Assembly (NCBI RefSeq): GCF_943913045.1
Contig: NZ_CALTVH010000005.1
Coordinates: 61,813 to 125,812, forward strand
From: an uncultured Ezakiella sp.
GTDB taxonomy: Bacteria; Bacillota; Clostridia; Tissierellales; Peptoniphilaceae
Reading direction: 5' to 3'
Length of the DNA: 64,000 nt
Under the pieces are notes generated by a model. The model did not search any database. It was given only the letters and a program-made list of their open reading frames with translations, and was not told the origin of the DNA. This document shows, piece after piece, positions 33,270 through 42,481 of this stretch (position 1 is the first letter of the stretch; every line of letters starts with the position of its first letter). The position numbers and the translations under genes are program-made.

Positions 33270-34402
33270 TATTCTAAAAAGTCTTTCAATTTTTCGCTGC
33301 GTTTTGGATGGCGGAGCTTGCGTAGGGCCTTGGCTTCGATTTGTCTAATCCGTTCTCTGGTAACGTCAAAGACCTTGCCAACTTCCTCGAGCGTTCTCAC
33401 CTTGCCGTCGTCCAAACCAAAGCGGAGGCGGATGACCTTTTGCTCACGCTCTGTCAGTAGGGAAAGCGTGGAGAAAAGTTCCTCGCGGAGCATGGTGTTG
33501 GTGGCGGATTCCTGTGGACTTGGTATGTCTTCATCAGGTATAAAGTCGCCTAGGTGTGAGTCTTCCTCTTCGCCGATTGGGGTCTCAAGGCTGACTGGTT
33601 CTTGGGCAATTTTTTGAATTTCCCTGACCCTTTCAACATCTATATTCATTTCCTTGGCAACTTCCTCTGGGGTCGGTTCACGTCCCAGCTCTTGGACCAG
33701 TGATCTCTCAACCCTAAGGAGCCTGTTGATGGTTTCAACCATGTGGACAGGGATCCTGATGGTCCTGGCTTGGTCAGCAATTGCGCGGGTGATGGCCTGC
33801 CTGATCCACCAGGTTGCGTAGGTGGAGAATTTAAAGCCTTTTTGGTATTCAAATTTTTCTACAGCTCTCATTAACCCTAAGTTGCCCTCTTGGATCAAAT
33901 CCAAAAACGGCATGCCGCGGTTGATATATCTCTTGGCTATACTTACAACCAAGCGTAGGTTGGCCTCTGCCAGCTCAGCCTTGGCCGATTCGTCGCCAGC
34001 TTCTATGCGTTTGGCGAGTTCTATTTCTTCGTCCATGGTTAAGAGGTCGACCTTGCCGATTTCCTTTAGGTACATTCTGACTGGGTCGTCAACCTTGGCT
34101 CCCTTTTGAACGTCGGATTCCTTGAGAGATTTTTTGGCTTGGTTTTTCTTGTCATCGGCTTTTTCTTTTGGAATCCTGCCGACTGAATAAGATTCTTCGT
34201 CTGTTATTTCAATCTTGAGGGCTCCCATCTGGTTGTAAATTTTTTCGATTTGCCAGACTTCCAGCTCAAAAGACGAGAGGTTTTCGTTGATGTCGTTGTA
34301 GGTGACATGGCCCGTCTTTGATCCGGCCTCAAACAAAAATAATAGGGACTCCATTAAAGATTTTTGTTTTTGTATATTTTGCACAATATCATTTCCTTTC
34401 AT
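33269..34402 (-). CDS. rpoD: Primary RNA polymerase sigma factor
   Basis: 377 residues from the ATG at 34402; a GTG at 34384 with AAGGA nine bases upstream is an equally credible start. Region 1.2 (DPVRMYLKEIGKVDLLTMDE), region 2 (FLDLIQEGNLGLMRAVEKFE, FSTYATWWIRQAITRAIADQ), region 3 and region 4 (LTEREQKVIRLRFGLDDGKV, VTRERIRQIEAKALRKLRHP) are all present. It recognises the TTGACA/TATAAT promoters listed here. The start overlaps the dnaG end. Confidence 0.96.
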   Translation of the reverse strand: MKGNDIVQNIQKQKSLMESLLFLFEAGSKTGHVTYNDINENLSSFELEVWQIEKIYNQMGALKIEITDEESYSVGRIPKEKADDKKNQAKKSLKESDVQKGAKVDDPVRMYLKEIGKVDLLTMDEEIELAKRIEAGDESAKAELAEANLRLVVSIAKRYINRGMPFLDLIQEGNLGLMRAVEKFEYQKGFKFSTYATWWIRQAITRAIADQARTIRIPVHMVETINRLLRVERSLVQELGREPTPEEVAKEMNIDVERVREIQKIAQEPVSLETPIGEEEDSHLGDFIPDEDIPSPQESATNTMLREELFSTLSLLTEREQKVIRLRFGLDDGKVRTLEEVGKVFDVTRERIRQIEAKALRKLRHPKRSEKLKDFLE

Positions 34403-36113
34403 GCATCTTATCAAGCTCTTCCAAAAGCTTCATCGCATCATCTATATTAGCCGCCGAATCGATCTCATCTACCAGCTTGCCTGTACGCTTGTACTCGCTG
34501 GCAGCCTTGACCTGGCGGTAAATATCGCTTAACATTTTTTCAGTTTCCTTGGCAGATAAATCCAATTTTTGCAGCCAAAATACTTGCTTGGTGGTCATCC
34601 TGCCCTCTTGGTCCAGAATAGATTTCAATTCGTCTATGTCAATTACGTCTTCGGTCTCGTAGATTTTTAAAATCAGCTGGTAGAGATATTTTACATTGTT
34701 CTCAGCCAGCATATCTCCTATGCCCATATTGTCTAAGTAGAGGGCGTTGGCCTTTTCAGTTACCATTACATTTATCAGAAGACGTGGCCACTTGTTCTCG
34801 GCCCGAGGAATTGTAAAATCGCTTTCGCTATCCTCTTCGACCTTTGTAAGGGATGTAAATTCTTCCCTGATGGCATCCATACTTATGTCGTAAGTCTTGG
34901 ACAAGTGTTTGATATAGACATCTCTTGAGATTGGGTCGGGAACTTTTTTTATAAAGTCCAGTACTGAACGCACAAAGGCTATAAAGTCGTCGTGCCTGTC
35001 CAAGTCCTTGCCCTCCAGATGGTAGTCGATCACAAACTCAAATGGGGTCTTGGCGTCAAGCGTGAGCGCCTTAAAGGCGTCCACTCCGTAAGTGTTTACA
35101 TAGTCGTCTGGGTCCAGGCCGCCAGGTATGGAAATTATCTTTGGGCTGACTCCCTGGTTTTGCAGGATTTCTATATCACGCAGGGTCGCAGATTTTCCTG
35201 CAGCGTCTCCGTCCAGACAGAGGTAAACTTCGTTGCCAAAGCGTTTTAATAGTTGGGCCTGTCTTTCTGTAAAGGCTGTACCAAGTGCTGCTACTACGTA
35301 ATTAATACCCATTTGATGGAGTTTTACCACATCGATATTGCCCTCAACCAGCATTATCTTGTCGCGTTTTCTATTTTGCTGGACAATATTTAAGCCAAAG
35401 AGCATGTTGCCCTTGGTAAATTCAAGGCTATCTCTGGAGTTGTAGTATTTGGGTTCGCCTTCACCAATGATCCGTCCGCTAAAACCGCAGACGCGTTTTT
35501 TTAAATCTATAATAGGAAAGACCAAGCGTGATCTGAATAAATCGTAAGTGTTGCCAGTCTTTTCGCTCTTGCCGATTAAATTTGCCTTTAAGAGCTCGTC
35601 TTCGCTGTAGCCCTTGGCCATGAGATGGTCTTTGAGGGCCGACCAAGAGTCGGGCGCGTAGCCTAAGCCAAATTTTTTAGCTGTGGCCGCAGTGATATTT
35701 CTATTTTTTAAATAGGCCATGGCGACCGGAGACTTAAAGAGCTGGTCTAAGTAAAAGTAAGCCGCCTCCCTGTGGATCTCGTAATATTTGTCGTCGGTCC
35801 TCTGCATGGGCGCCGCCGATGATTCCTCCAAGGGGATACGGGCTCGGTCTGCCAAGACTTTGATAGCTTCATTGAAGTCAAGGTTTTCATACTTCATCAA
35901 AAATCCAATCACATCGCCCGATTCGCCGCAACCAAAACACTTAAAAATCCCCAGTGATGGAGTTACCGTAAAGGACGGGGTCTTTTCTCCATGAAAGGGG
36001 CAGAGGCCAACATAGGATTGGCCACGTTTTTTGAGTGAAACGTAAGAGCCAATAAAGTCGACTATGTCGTTTGCGTCTTTAATTTTTGCGATTGTATCTT
36101 CTGAAATATACAT
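34389..36113 (-). CDS. dnaG: DNA primase
   Basis: 574 residues. A CHC2 zinc finger (CPFHGEKTPSFTV...FKCFGCGESGDVIGF) is followed by the catalytic core with the TOPRIM motif LVEGNIDVVKLHQMGINYVV and LCLDGDAAGKSA, and a C-terminal DnaB-interaction domain. It synthesises primers at the replication fork. It stands in the classical dnaG-sigA macromolecular-synthesis pair. Confidence 0.96.
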   Translation of the reverse strand: MYISEDTIAKIKDANDIVDFIGSYVSLKKRGQSYVGLCPFHGEKTPSFTVTPSLGIFKCFGCGESGDVIGFLMKYENLDFNEAIKVLADRARIPLEESSAAPMQRTDDKYYEIHREAAYFYLDQLFKSPVAMAYLKNRNITAATAKKFGLGYAPDSWSALKDHLMAKGYSEDELLKANLIGKSEKTGNTYDLFRSRLVFPIIDLKKRVCGFSGRIIGEGEPKYYNSRDSLEFTKGNMLFGLNIVQQNRKRDKIMLVEGNIDVVKLHQMGINYVVAALGTAFTERQAQLLKRFGNEVYLCLDGDAAGKSATLRDIEILQNQGVSPKIISIPGGLDPDDYVNTYGVDAFKALTLDAKTPFEFVIDYHLEGKDLDRHDDFIAFVRSVLDFIKKVPDPISRDVYIKHLSKTYDISMDAIREEFTSLTKVEEDSESDFTIPRAENKWPRLLINVMVTEKANALYLDNMGIGDMLAENNVKYLYQLILKIYETEDVIDIDELKSILDQEGRMTTKQVFWLQKLDLSAKETEKMLSDIYRQVKAASEYKRTGKLVDEIDSAANIDDAMKLLEELDKMHERK

Positions 36114-36115
36114 AC

Positions 36116-37126
36116 TTACACCCTTCTAAAACTAGTTGGTAAAAATAATTCCTTGAACTTCTCAATGGCAAATTGGTCTGTCATGCCAGCCACGTAGTCT
36201 GTGACAATTCTGTCTATGTCTTCGTCTTTATCGTAAATTTTTAAATGGTCACCCATGTCTTCGGGGTGGGACTTGTAGTGCTTGTAAAGGGCCTCCAAGA
36301 GATTGAATATTTTTTCTCCTTGGACGGAGGACCGCTCGTCTTGGTAGACGTTTTTAAACATAAAGGCCCGGAGGCCGAGCATTGCCTCTAGAGTAGGATC
36401 AGACATCAAAATGTCGTCCTTGCCGTAGGAGTTTGCGATAATATCCTTGACCAGGTAATCGATTCTGTCGCTTGGATTGTTGCCGAGGACTTCAGAAATT
36501 TCCCTGGGTATGTCTTCGTTTTTCAAAAAACCTGCGCGAATGGAATCGTCTATATCGTGATTGATATAGGCAATGCGGTCGGCGAATTTAATTATCTTGC
36601 CCTCTAGGGTCGCCGCCTTGCCATCGCCCGAGTGGTTTTTGATGCCGTCACGAACTTCCTTGGTCAGATTTAGGCCGCGAAAATTTTTGTGGGGCTCGAT
36701 AAATTCAACCACCCTTAGTGAATGCAAATTGTGTTTGAACTCGTACTTGCTAATGGTGTTTAGGGCATTTTCTCCACTGTGGCCAAAAGGCGTGTGGCCA
36801 AGATCGTGGCCCAGGGCAATGGCCTCTGTCAGGTCTTCATTTAATGCAAGGGCGCGGGCAATGGTCCTGCCAATCTGTGCAACCTCAAGCGTGTGGGTAA
36901 GCCTGGTCCTAAAGTGGTCGCCGGCTGGAGCAATGTAGACTTGGGTCTTGTGTTTGAGCCGCCTAAAAGATTTGGAATGCAAAATCCTATCCCTGTCCCT
37001 TTGAAAGTCGGTCCTGATAGAACACTTTTCCTCTTCCCTATCCCGGCTAGCAGAATCTGAAAAACAGGCGTAGGGCGAAAGGATTTTGTGTTCGTTTGCC
37101 TCTAGGGTCTGTCTAATATTAGTCAC
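36116..37126 (-). CDS. dGTP triphosphohydrolase-like HD protein
   Basis: 336 residues from a GTG at 37126 that overlaps the stop of the upstream gene. The frame is open to a TTG at 37156. The dGTPase signature RDRDRILHSKSFRRLKHKTQ, then RLTHTLEVAQIGRTIARALA and ALGHDLGHTPFGHSGE, carries the HD metal ligands. The family hydrolyses dGTP or other dNTPs to the nucleoside and triphosphate. It is inserted between ppsR and dnaG. Confidence 0.9.
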   Translation of the reverse strand: MTNIRQTLEANEHKILSPYACFSDSASRDREEEKCSIRTDFQRDRDRILHSKSFRRLKHKTQVYIAPAGDHFRTRLTHTLEVAQIGRTIARALALNEDLTEAIALGHDLGHTPFGHSGENALNTISKYEFKHNLHSLRVVEFIEPHKNFRGLNLTKEVRDGIKNHSGDGKAATLEGKIIKFADRIAYINHDIDDSIRAGFLKNEDIPREISEVLGNNPSDRIDYLVKDIIANSYGKDDILMSDPTLEAMLGLRAFMFKNVYQDERSSVQGEKIFNLLEALYKHYKSHPEDMGDHLKIYDKDEDIDRIVTDYVAGMTDQFAIEKFKELFLPTSFRRV

Positions 37127-37937
37127 GGATACCAAACCTCGCTTCCATGGTTTCAAGTATAATTTCGGCCGTCTCTTCTATGGCCTTGTTGGACACGTCA
37201 ATAACTGTGCAGCCCAGGTCGTCCATAACTTTTTTGGAGTAGTCGATCTCGGCTTCAATCCTATCGGTCTCAGAGTACATGGAGTTGGCTGGAAGTCCAA
37301 GGGCAAGTAGGCGCTCGGCCCTGATTTTCATCATGGAGTCCACATTTGTCTCCAGACCAAAGACCCGCCTCTTGTCTTTTTCGTATAGCTCGCGGGCAAG
37401 GGGAACTTCGGGAACCAGTGGAACGTTTGCCACATAGTAACCCTTGTTGGCCAGGTACATGCTAAGTGGTGTCTTGCTGGTCCGGCTGATGCCCACCAGA
37501 CATATATCTGCCTTTAGGATGCCCCTGGGGTCCTTGCCGTCGTCATATTTAACTGCAAACTCAACTGCATTTACCGTTTGGAAATATTTTTCGTCCATCT
37601 TCCTCAAAATCCCCGATTCCCTGATGGGTTTGTCGTGGAGGATATTTGAAATTGCAGTCAGGGGTTTTTTCATTATATCAATGGTTGGTATGCCAAGTTT
37701 CTCGGCCTGGTGCTCGATAAAATCCTGGTGGTCGGTCATAACCGTACTGTAGATTATAACCGATGGGATGTCACGAGCCTCGTCAATGGCTTCTAAGATT
37801 TGGTCCTTGGATAAAATATATGGATACCTCTTGATTTCGTAATTGCAATTGGGAAATTGGGCAAGACATGCGCGGGCAAGTTTGGTTCCAGTTTCTCCAA
37901 CTGAGTCGCTTAGGACAAAAACTGTAATATCATACAT
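37119..37937 (-). CDS. Pyruvate,phosphate dikinase / PEP synthase regulatory protein
   Basis: 272 residues (FVLSDSVGETGTKLARACLA at the N-terminus; P-loop CLVGISRTSKTPLSMYLANK). The DUF299 family is a bifunctional ADP-dependent kinase and phosphorylase that switches PPDK or PEP synthase. It keeps its place between glyS and dnaG, as in Bacillus yqfL. Confidence 0.94.
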   Translation of the reverse strand: MYDITVFVLSDSVGETGTKLARACLAQFPNCNYEIKRYPYILSKDQILEAIDEARDIPSVIIYSTVMTDHQDFIEHQAEKLGIPTIDIMKKPLTAISNILHDKPIRESGILRKMDEKYFQTVNAVEFAVKYDDGKDPRGILKADICLVGISRTSKTPLSMYLANKGYYVANVPLVPEVPLARELYEKDKRRVFGLETNVDSMMKIRAERLLALGLPANSMYSETDRIEAEIDYSKKVMDDLGCTVIDVSNKAIEETAEIILETMEARFGIRD

Positions 37938-39719
37938 CTATATCCACCTCTGTTCTAAATTTTCTGCAAGGGCAAGGCTGGACCTGCTGATGTCAGCGCC
38001 AGCGTAGGAGTCCTTGAGCTTGTAAAATCTATCCTTGTATTCGTAAAGGTGCTGGAAAAATTCCAGAGCATCATTGGATTTATCGCCTGCGTATTTGATC
38101 AAGTCAGAAAAATCCGATTCATCTGAAGTAAATTCGCCATCCACTGGGTCTGTTACAGATCCGATTTCCTTCTTATAAGCGATCAGGTCTTTTAAGAAAT
38201 CCAGCTGGTCTTCATCTTCGATATTGGACAAGTCCTTTAGGTCCATAAACAATTTGTTTATTGGCTTGTCCTCGGTAATTAAAATATCTTCGTAGAAAAT
38301 ATTGTTGATATTATTTTTGTAGAGGGTGTACTTGAACTGGCCCTTAAAAATTTCAAAGAGTGATTTAAAGACCTTGTCAAAGTCAAAGGCCCCAACAGAA
38401 TTTTCTGCAAAGGCGTAGAGGCTGCTTTCGATTAGGTCTCTCAGGCTAAGTTCTGGCTTGATGCTAATCATGAGCTTCAAAATCTCATAGGCTTCCTTGA
38501 AGGCCCAAGAGGATTTTATATTGAGCTCGCCCAAGATTTCTAGGCCTGCCAGGTCGTGCATCCTGTCGGCAATGGCCAAGACTGCGCCACCAATGGTCTC
38601 CGGCTCCCGACCAGTAAAGTCTGGCAGATATTGCTCTTTGATTGCATTGGCTGCAGAGGAATTGCCGGTGTTGGCCTCAAAGATTTCTCCGCCAACTATG
38701 CCGCGAAGGTTTTCGTAGCATTTAACAGTCTGGGTCGCCAGGTCCGCCTTCATAAATTTGCTGGCCAGCTTTATATTTTCATCCATCTCATCAGCCAGAG
38801 GCAGTTGGTCGATCAAGCGACCTATAATACTCTCTAGGCGTTTGGTCTTGTCGCTCATAGAGCCCAGACTTTCTATTTCAGAAATCCAAGAGAGCTTTGG
38901 CAGATAGGCCTCCAGGGTTTCGGCTGTGTCTTTTTTAAAGAGCCTAGAAATATTTTTGAGCTCTTCGTTTATCATGGCCGACAAACTTTCCTTGACCGGC
39001 TGAGGATCTGTGCCCTCACGGTAGACTATTAGATAGGAATTGGAAATGGCCCCGTCCAAATAGTACATGGCAAAAATTACATTGTGCTTGTGAAGGACGC
39101 TCTCGATAATTGGCTCCGGCAGCTCCAGATAGGTCTCGTCAAAGTCGACCTCGGCAATGGATAGCTTGGAATCAATCACCGATAGGGCCCTTATCCTCTC
39201 GTCCTCGTGTAGGAGTTTTTTGCCATTGGCCATGGCCCGTTTTTTGAGGGCTGTGGACATTTTTTCATAGCCTTCTTTTTTGTCAGCATATAGGTAGGCC
39301 TTCATCTTTTCAAAATAATCTTCAGCCGAATCAATCTTTATATAGTCCCTGTAGTTTATCAGGTTTTGGTCTGAGGATTTTTTGTCGCCGATTTCTATGT
39401 CCAATTTTTGGTCGCCAAAAAAGCTGACTATATTTAAAATCGGCCTATAAAAAGCCTGGTAGTCATTGAAGGTGTCAATGTCGCTCTGCCTGATGGTTTC
39501 AAAGACCTGGCCCAAATTTTCATTTAAAAATTCAGCCGTAGTCTCCAGACTTGCTGTAAGCACGACCCGGTTTTTAAAGACCCTGACGTGGAGGGCATTT
39601 TGTTTAATTTTTTCACTTAGGAGCCAGATGCGAAATTTTTCTAGGATTTCGTATTCTACCAGGTCCACAGACTCGGTTTTTATGGGCTCCATACTAACGT
39701 CTAAGACAAATTTATCCAT
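37938..39719 (-). CDS. glyS: Degenerate glycyl-tRNA synthetase beta-subunit homologue
   Basis: 593 residues against about 680-690 for normal GlyS. The HD-like core is still alignable: LPKLSWISEIESLGSMSDKT (residues 273-292), KADLATQTVKCYENLRGIVG, AIKEQYLPDFTGREPETIGG (359-378) and AVLAIADRMHDLAG (379-392). The N-terminal part is hardly recognisable. The position is exactly that of glyS between glyQ and ppsR. Because the alpha partner has lost its active site, this pair is unlikely to charge tRNA-Gly, and a single-chain GlyRS elsewhere in the genome would be expected. A new structural or RNA-binding role is possible. Confidence 0.7.
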   Translation of the reverse strand: MDKFVLDVSMEPIKTESVDLVEYEILEKFRIWLLSEKIKQNALHVRVFKNRVVLTASLETTAEFLNENLGQVFETIRQSDIDTFNDYQAFYRPILNIVSFFGDQKLDIEIGDKKSSDQNLINYRDYIKIDSAEDYFEKMKAYLYADKKEGYEKMSTALKKRAMANGKKLLHEDERIRALSVIDSKLSIAEVDFDETYLELPEPIIESVLHKHNVIFAMYYLDGAISNSYLIVYREGTDPQPVKESLSAMINEELKNISRLFKKDTAETLEAYLPKLSWISEIESLGSMSDKTKRLESIIGRLIDQLPLADEMDENIKLASKFMKADLATQTVKCYENLRGIVGGEIFEANTGNSSAANAIKEQYLPDFTGREPETIGGAVLAIADRMHDLAGLEILGELNIKSSWAFKEAYEILKLMISIKPELSLRDLIESSLYAFAENSVGAFDFDKVFKSLFEIFKGQFKYTLYKNNINNIFYEDILITEDKPINKLFMDLKDLSNIEDEDQLDFLKDLIAYKKEIGSVTDPVDGEFTSDESDFSDLIKYAGDKSNDALEFFQHLYEYKDRFYKLKDSYAGADISRSSLALAENLEQRWI

Positions 39720-40516
39720 TAATTTCCCCTGTATTTTTCAATTAAATTCCCAATTATTTCCCTGTAATGAAGATTTATGCTTTCAATGTTGTCCTTGTAC
39801 TTGTCGGAAAAAGTTCCAGTCTTTATGCGGATGTATTCGTTTTGTATAATGGCCTTTAGAAGGGTGTTGTAGGCCAAGATGTACCTGTATTTTTCCTTGT
39901 GCATCTGTATATCCAAAAAATATCTTTCGATAATCAGATAAAGATTTTCCAAGGTCCCATCATCTTCCATGTAGTTTTCGTATTCGGCTCGCAGGGAATT
40001 TTCGTAGTGCTTCTCCTCATCAGTTTGGCCCAAGATTTCCCTGATGGCGTCTATGTTGTACTCGGCTATTTGTCTGATGTCAAGAGTTTGCTCGCCCTTG
40101 ATGGCCTTGGAGTAATTGAGGGAGGCCACTTCCTTGCAATTTAAAATAAGTATAGTTGAAACGATCATGGAATTTGAAAAGCGGGCTTGGTATTCCCTGG
40201 TTTCGTAGGAGATATAATATTTTTCATCATCAAGGCCCAGTTCTCCCAGGCTGGCGATTAGGTCTTTGACATTTAAATCTCCTTCCTTGGCATAGATTTT
40301 AAGCTTTTGGGAAAAATATTTGCCATTTGTGCTTGCATTATTAAAGAGGTCTGCATATGTCCCCTCGGTTGCAATGACATGGCTGTCGCCAAAAGCGTAC
40401 TCAAAAATCTCCTCAGCGGATAAGATGTCGCTGGGAATAATTTCTGGCACGGCAATATATTTAATTTGCCCGTAGCTTTTGTAATAGTCAATGATCTTTG
40501 AAATTATATTATTCAT
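39719..40516 (-). CDS. glyQ: Degenerate glycyl-tRNA synthetase alpha-subunit homologue
   Basis: 265 residues from the ATG at 40516 (GGAGG upstream). It stands between recO and glyS and aligns by eye with GlyQ along its length: KIIDYYKSYGQIKYIAVPEI, LIASLGELGLDDEKYYISYE (matching the SLKELG...HDIRFVED segment), STILILNCKEVASLNYSKAI (EVWLDGMEITQFTYFQQ segment), QIAEYNIDAIREILGQT (EITYGLERIAMYLQ segment) and AYNTLLKAI (AYDYVLKASH segment). Class II catalytic residues, including the RYGENPNR motif and the Trp-rich strand, are gone. The frame is intact, so it is a maintained, inactive paralogue rather than a pseudogene. Confidence 0.6.
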   Translation of the reverse strand: MNNIISKIIDYYKSYGQIKYIAVPEIIPSDILSAEEIFEYAFGDSHVIATEGTYADLFNNASTNGKYFSQKLKIYAKEGDLNVKDLIASLGELGLDDEKYYISYETREYQARFSNSMIVSTILILNCKEVASLNYSKAIKGEQTLDIRQIAEYNIDAIREILGQTDEEKHYENSLRAEYENYMEDDGTLENLYLIIERYFLDIQMHKEKYRYILAYNTLLKAIIQNEYIRIKTGTFSDKYKDNIESINLHYREIIGNLIEKYRGN

Positions 40517-41207
40517 AATACCTCCAATTTTTAAGCAATTCATAAGAATTAATTTTATTTAAATCCAAGTTCAAGAGGGCATAAAAAACTGCCTTGTCCA
40601 AGAGGTCGTAAGCCGTGTCCCTTATGTCAGCAAAACGCGAATTCATAGCCCTCACCACCATGTCACGGTCCTGAATGGTAACTGGCAGGATTGTCCCTGA
40701 CGAATCCATCTGGTCCAGGCTGACAATGCCGCTTTGGCTTAAGTAAAGGGATTCGCTGCCCATATTTATATAGGGCTTGTAGCCAAGCAGGCTCAGGTAT
40801 TTAAATATCCAAGCCGCAGTCAGATAGTAGGCGTTTTTTTCTGTCAGATTTTCCAAATAGGTTTTGGTAAGGGGATAAATACTGGCCACTTGGTATTCGT
40901 TTTCCAGAGATTTTAAGAGGAGCTCTGCCACTATATGGCCGGCGAAAAAGACCTTGTGGCCGCTCGCCATGGCCTCCATGCGGACGGTGGATTCGATTTC
41001 ATCCAAATAATAAATAGTCCGCCCCTCTCTTAAAACAAAATTTGTAAGGCTCATGGTCTCAAGGGCAGGTGGATCCACCCAGTTTTTGTTCCTGTAAATC
41101 CTTTGGCAGTTTATGGAAATCTTGCCCAGGTCGTCTGTAAGGACAGTCGCTATGGCCGATGATTCCTTGTATTTTATTAGCCTAAGAACAATTCCTTCAA
41201 CCTTCAT
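40509..41207 (-). CDS. recO: DNA repair protein RecO
   Basis: 232 residues. The N-terminal OB fold (VEGIVLRLIKYKESSAIATV) and a helical C-terminal domain follow the RecO plan. It loads RecA with RecF/RecR. The usual zinc-finger cysteines after GYKPY are missing (GYKPYINMGSESLYLSQSGI). Order era-recO-glyQ is conserved. The stop overlaps the next start by 8 bp. Confidence 0.85.
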   Translation of the reverse strand: MKVEGIVLRLIKYKESSAIATVLTDDLGKISINCQRIYRNKNWVDPPALETMSLTNFVLREGRTIYYLDEIESTVRMEAMASGHKVFFAGHIVAELLLKSLENEYQVASIYPLTKTYLENLTEKNAYYLTAAWIFKYLSLLGYKPYINMGSESLYLSQSGIVSLDQMDSSGTILPVTIQDRDMVVRAMNSRFADIRDTAYDLLDKAVFYALLNLDLNKINSYELLKNWRYYE

Positions 41208-42077
41208 CTAAAACCATCTAGAGACAAGCCTGTCTTCCTTTCGCCAATTTTTTCTAGTCTTTATATCTATTTTAATCTTAACATTTTTGCCGCAAAAGTG
41301 AGTCATATCCTTTTCGGCATCTTTAATAATCTTATTAATCATGGAACCATTCTTGCCAATTACAATGGCCTTGTGGCTGTCCCTTTCTATATACATAATG
41401 AAGCGGACGCGGATCTTGTCCTCGGTCTCTTCGTAATCGTCGATGTCAATATAAATACCGTGAGGAATTTCTTCGTCCAAGTGAATCAGGCACTTTTCCC
41501 TGAGGATTTCCCGCATAATATCGCGGACTGGCAAATCTGTAATAAATTCGTCGTCGTAATATTTTGGCCCCTCGTCCAAGGTCTCATAGACATAGTCCAA
41601 GAGGTCGTCAAAACCGTCTCCCCTCAAAGCGGAGATAAAAATTACTCGGTCAAAGATGCCCATGTCTTGGTATTTTTCATCCAAGAGGACTTTTTCTTCT
41701 GGAGATAATTCGTCGGATTTGTTTACCAAAAGGGCCTTGGGCGTCTTGTCCTCAGCCGCCAGCTCAAAGACGTCTGAATCCAAGCGGCCAGTCTCCAATG
41801 AATTGTCGACCACGTAAAGATTTATGTCCCCGTCTTTTAAATTGGCCAGAATTTCTTCGTTCATGACCCGATTTAATTTGTTCTTTGGCCTTTGGTAGCC
41901 GGGGTTGTCAAAAAATACCACCTGCATCCTCTCGTCTGTGTATATGAATTTCATGGGAACCCTAGTCGTCTGTGGCTTGTTTGTAACAATGGCCAGCTTC
42001 TCGCCAATCAATCTATTTAAAATCGAGCTCTTGCCCACATTGGGCCTGCCGATTAAATTTGCAAATCCGCTCTTCAT
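41208..42077 (-). CDS. era: GTPase Era
   Basis: 289 residues. G1 GRPNVGKSSILNRLIG, G3 FFDNPGYQ (DNPG in place of the usual DTPG), G4 NKSD, and a C-terminal KH domain with VIGKNGSMINKIIKDAEKDM. It binds the 3' end of 16S rRNA during 30S maturation. It is adjacent to recO and overlaps cdd by 4 bp. Confidence 0.96.
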   Translation of the reverse strand: MKSGFANLIGRPNVGKSSILNRLIGEKLAIVTNKPQTTRVPMKFIYTDERMQVVFFDNPGYQRPKNKLNRVMNEEILANLKDGDINLYVVDNSLETGRLDSDVFELAAEDKTPKALLVNKSDELSPEEKVLLDEKYQDMGIFDRVIFISALRGDGFDDLLDYVYETLDEGPKYYDDEFITDLPVRDIMREILREKCLIHLDEEIPHGIYIDIDDYEETEDKIRVRFIMYIERDSHKAIVIGKNGSMINKIIKDAEKDMTHFCGKNVKIKIDIKTRKNWRKEDRLVSRWF

Positions 42078-42481
42078 TCTTCCTCCAATCTGAAGCCGTG
42101 AGGCAACAAATCTTTTATATTATATACTTCAACTTCCGCCTCTGATTTCACAAGGAAAACTATGGCATCAGGGCTGAGTTCATAGATGACCTGCCTGCAA
42201 ACTCCGCAGGGAAAGGTAAAATCGTAGTCGCCGCAAACGGCAATCTTGGAAAATTTCCTTATCCCCCTTGCCATGGCCCCGTAAATTGCATTTCTCTCAG
42301 CGCAGATGCTGGGAGCCAAAGTCATGGTCTCTATGTTTGTGCCAGTGAAAATTTCTCCGTCGTCAGCCAAAATCGCCGCCCCAACCTTGAAGTCGGTAAT
42401 GGGCACGTAGGCGTTGGCCTTTACATCCAAGCAGGCCTTTATTAATTTTTTATCAATATCACTAAAATTATACATAATCAC
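42074..42481 (-). CDS. cdd: Cytidine deaminase
   Basis: 135 residues with the zinc site CAERNAIYGAMARG and PCGVCRQVIYEL. It deaminates cytidine and deoxycytidine in pyrimidine salvage. It overlaps its neighbours at both ends by 4 bp. Confidence 0.95.
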   Translation of the reverse strand: MIMYNFSDIDKKLIKACLDVKANAYVPITDFKVGAAILADDGEIFTGTNIETMTLAPSICAERNAIYGAMARGIRKFSKIAVCGDYDFTFPCGVCRQVIYELSPDAIVFLVKSEAEVEVYNIKDLLPHGFRLEEE

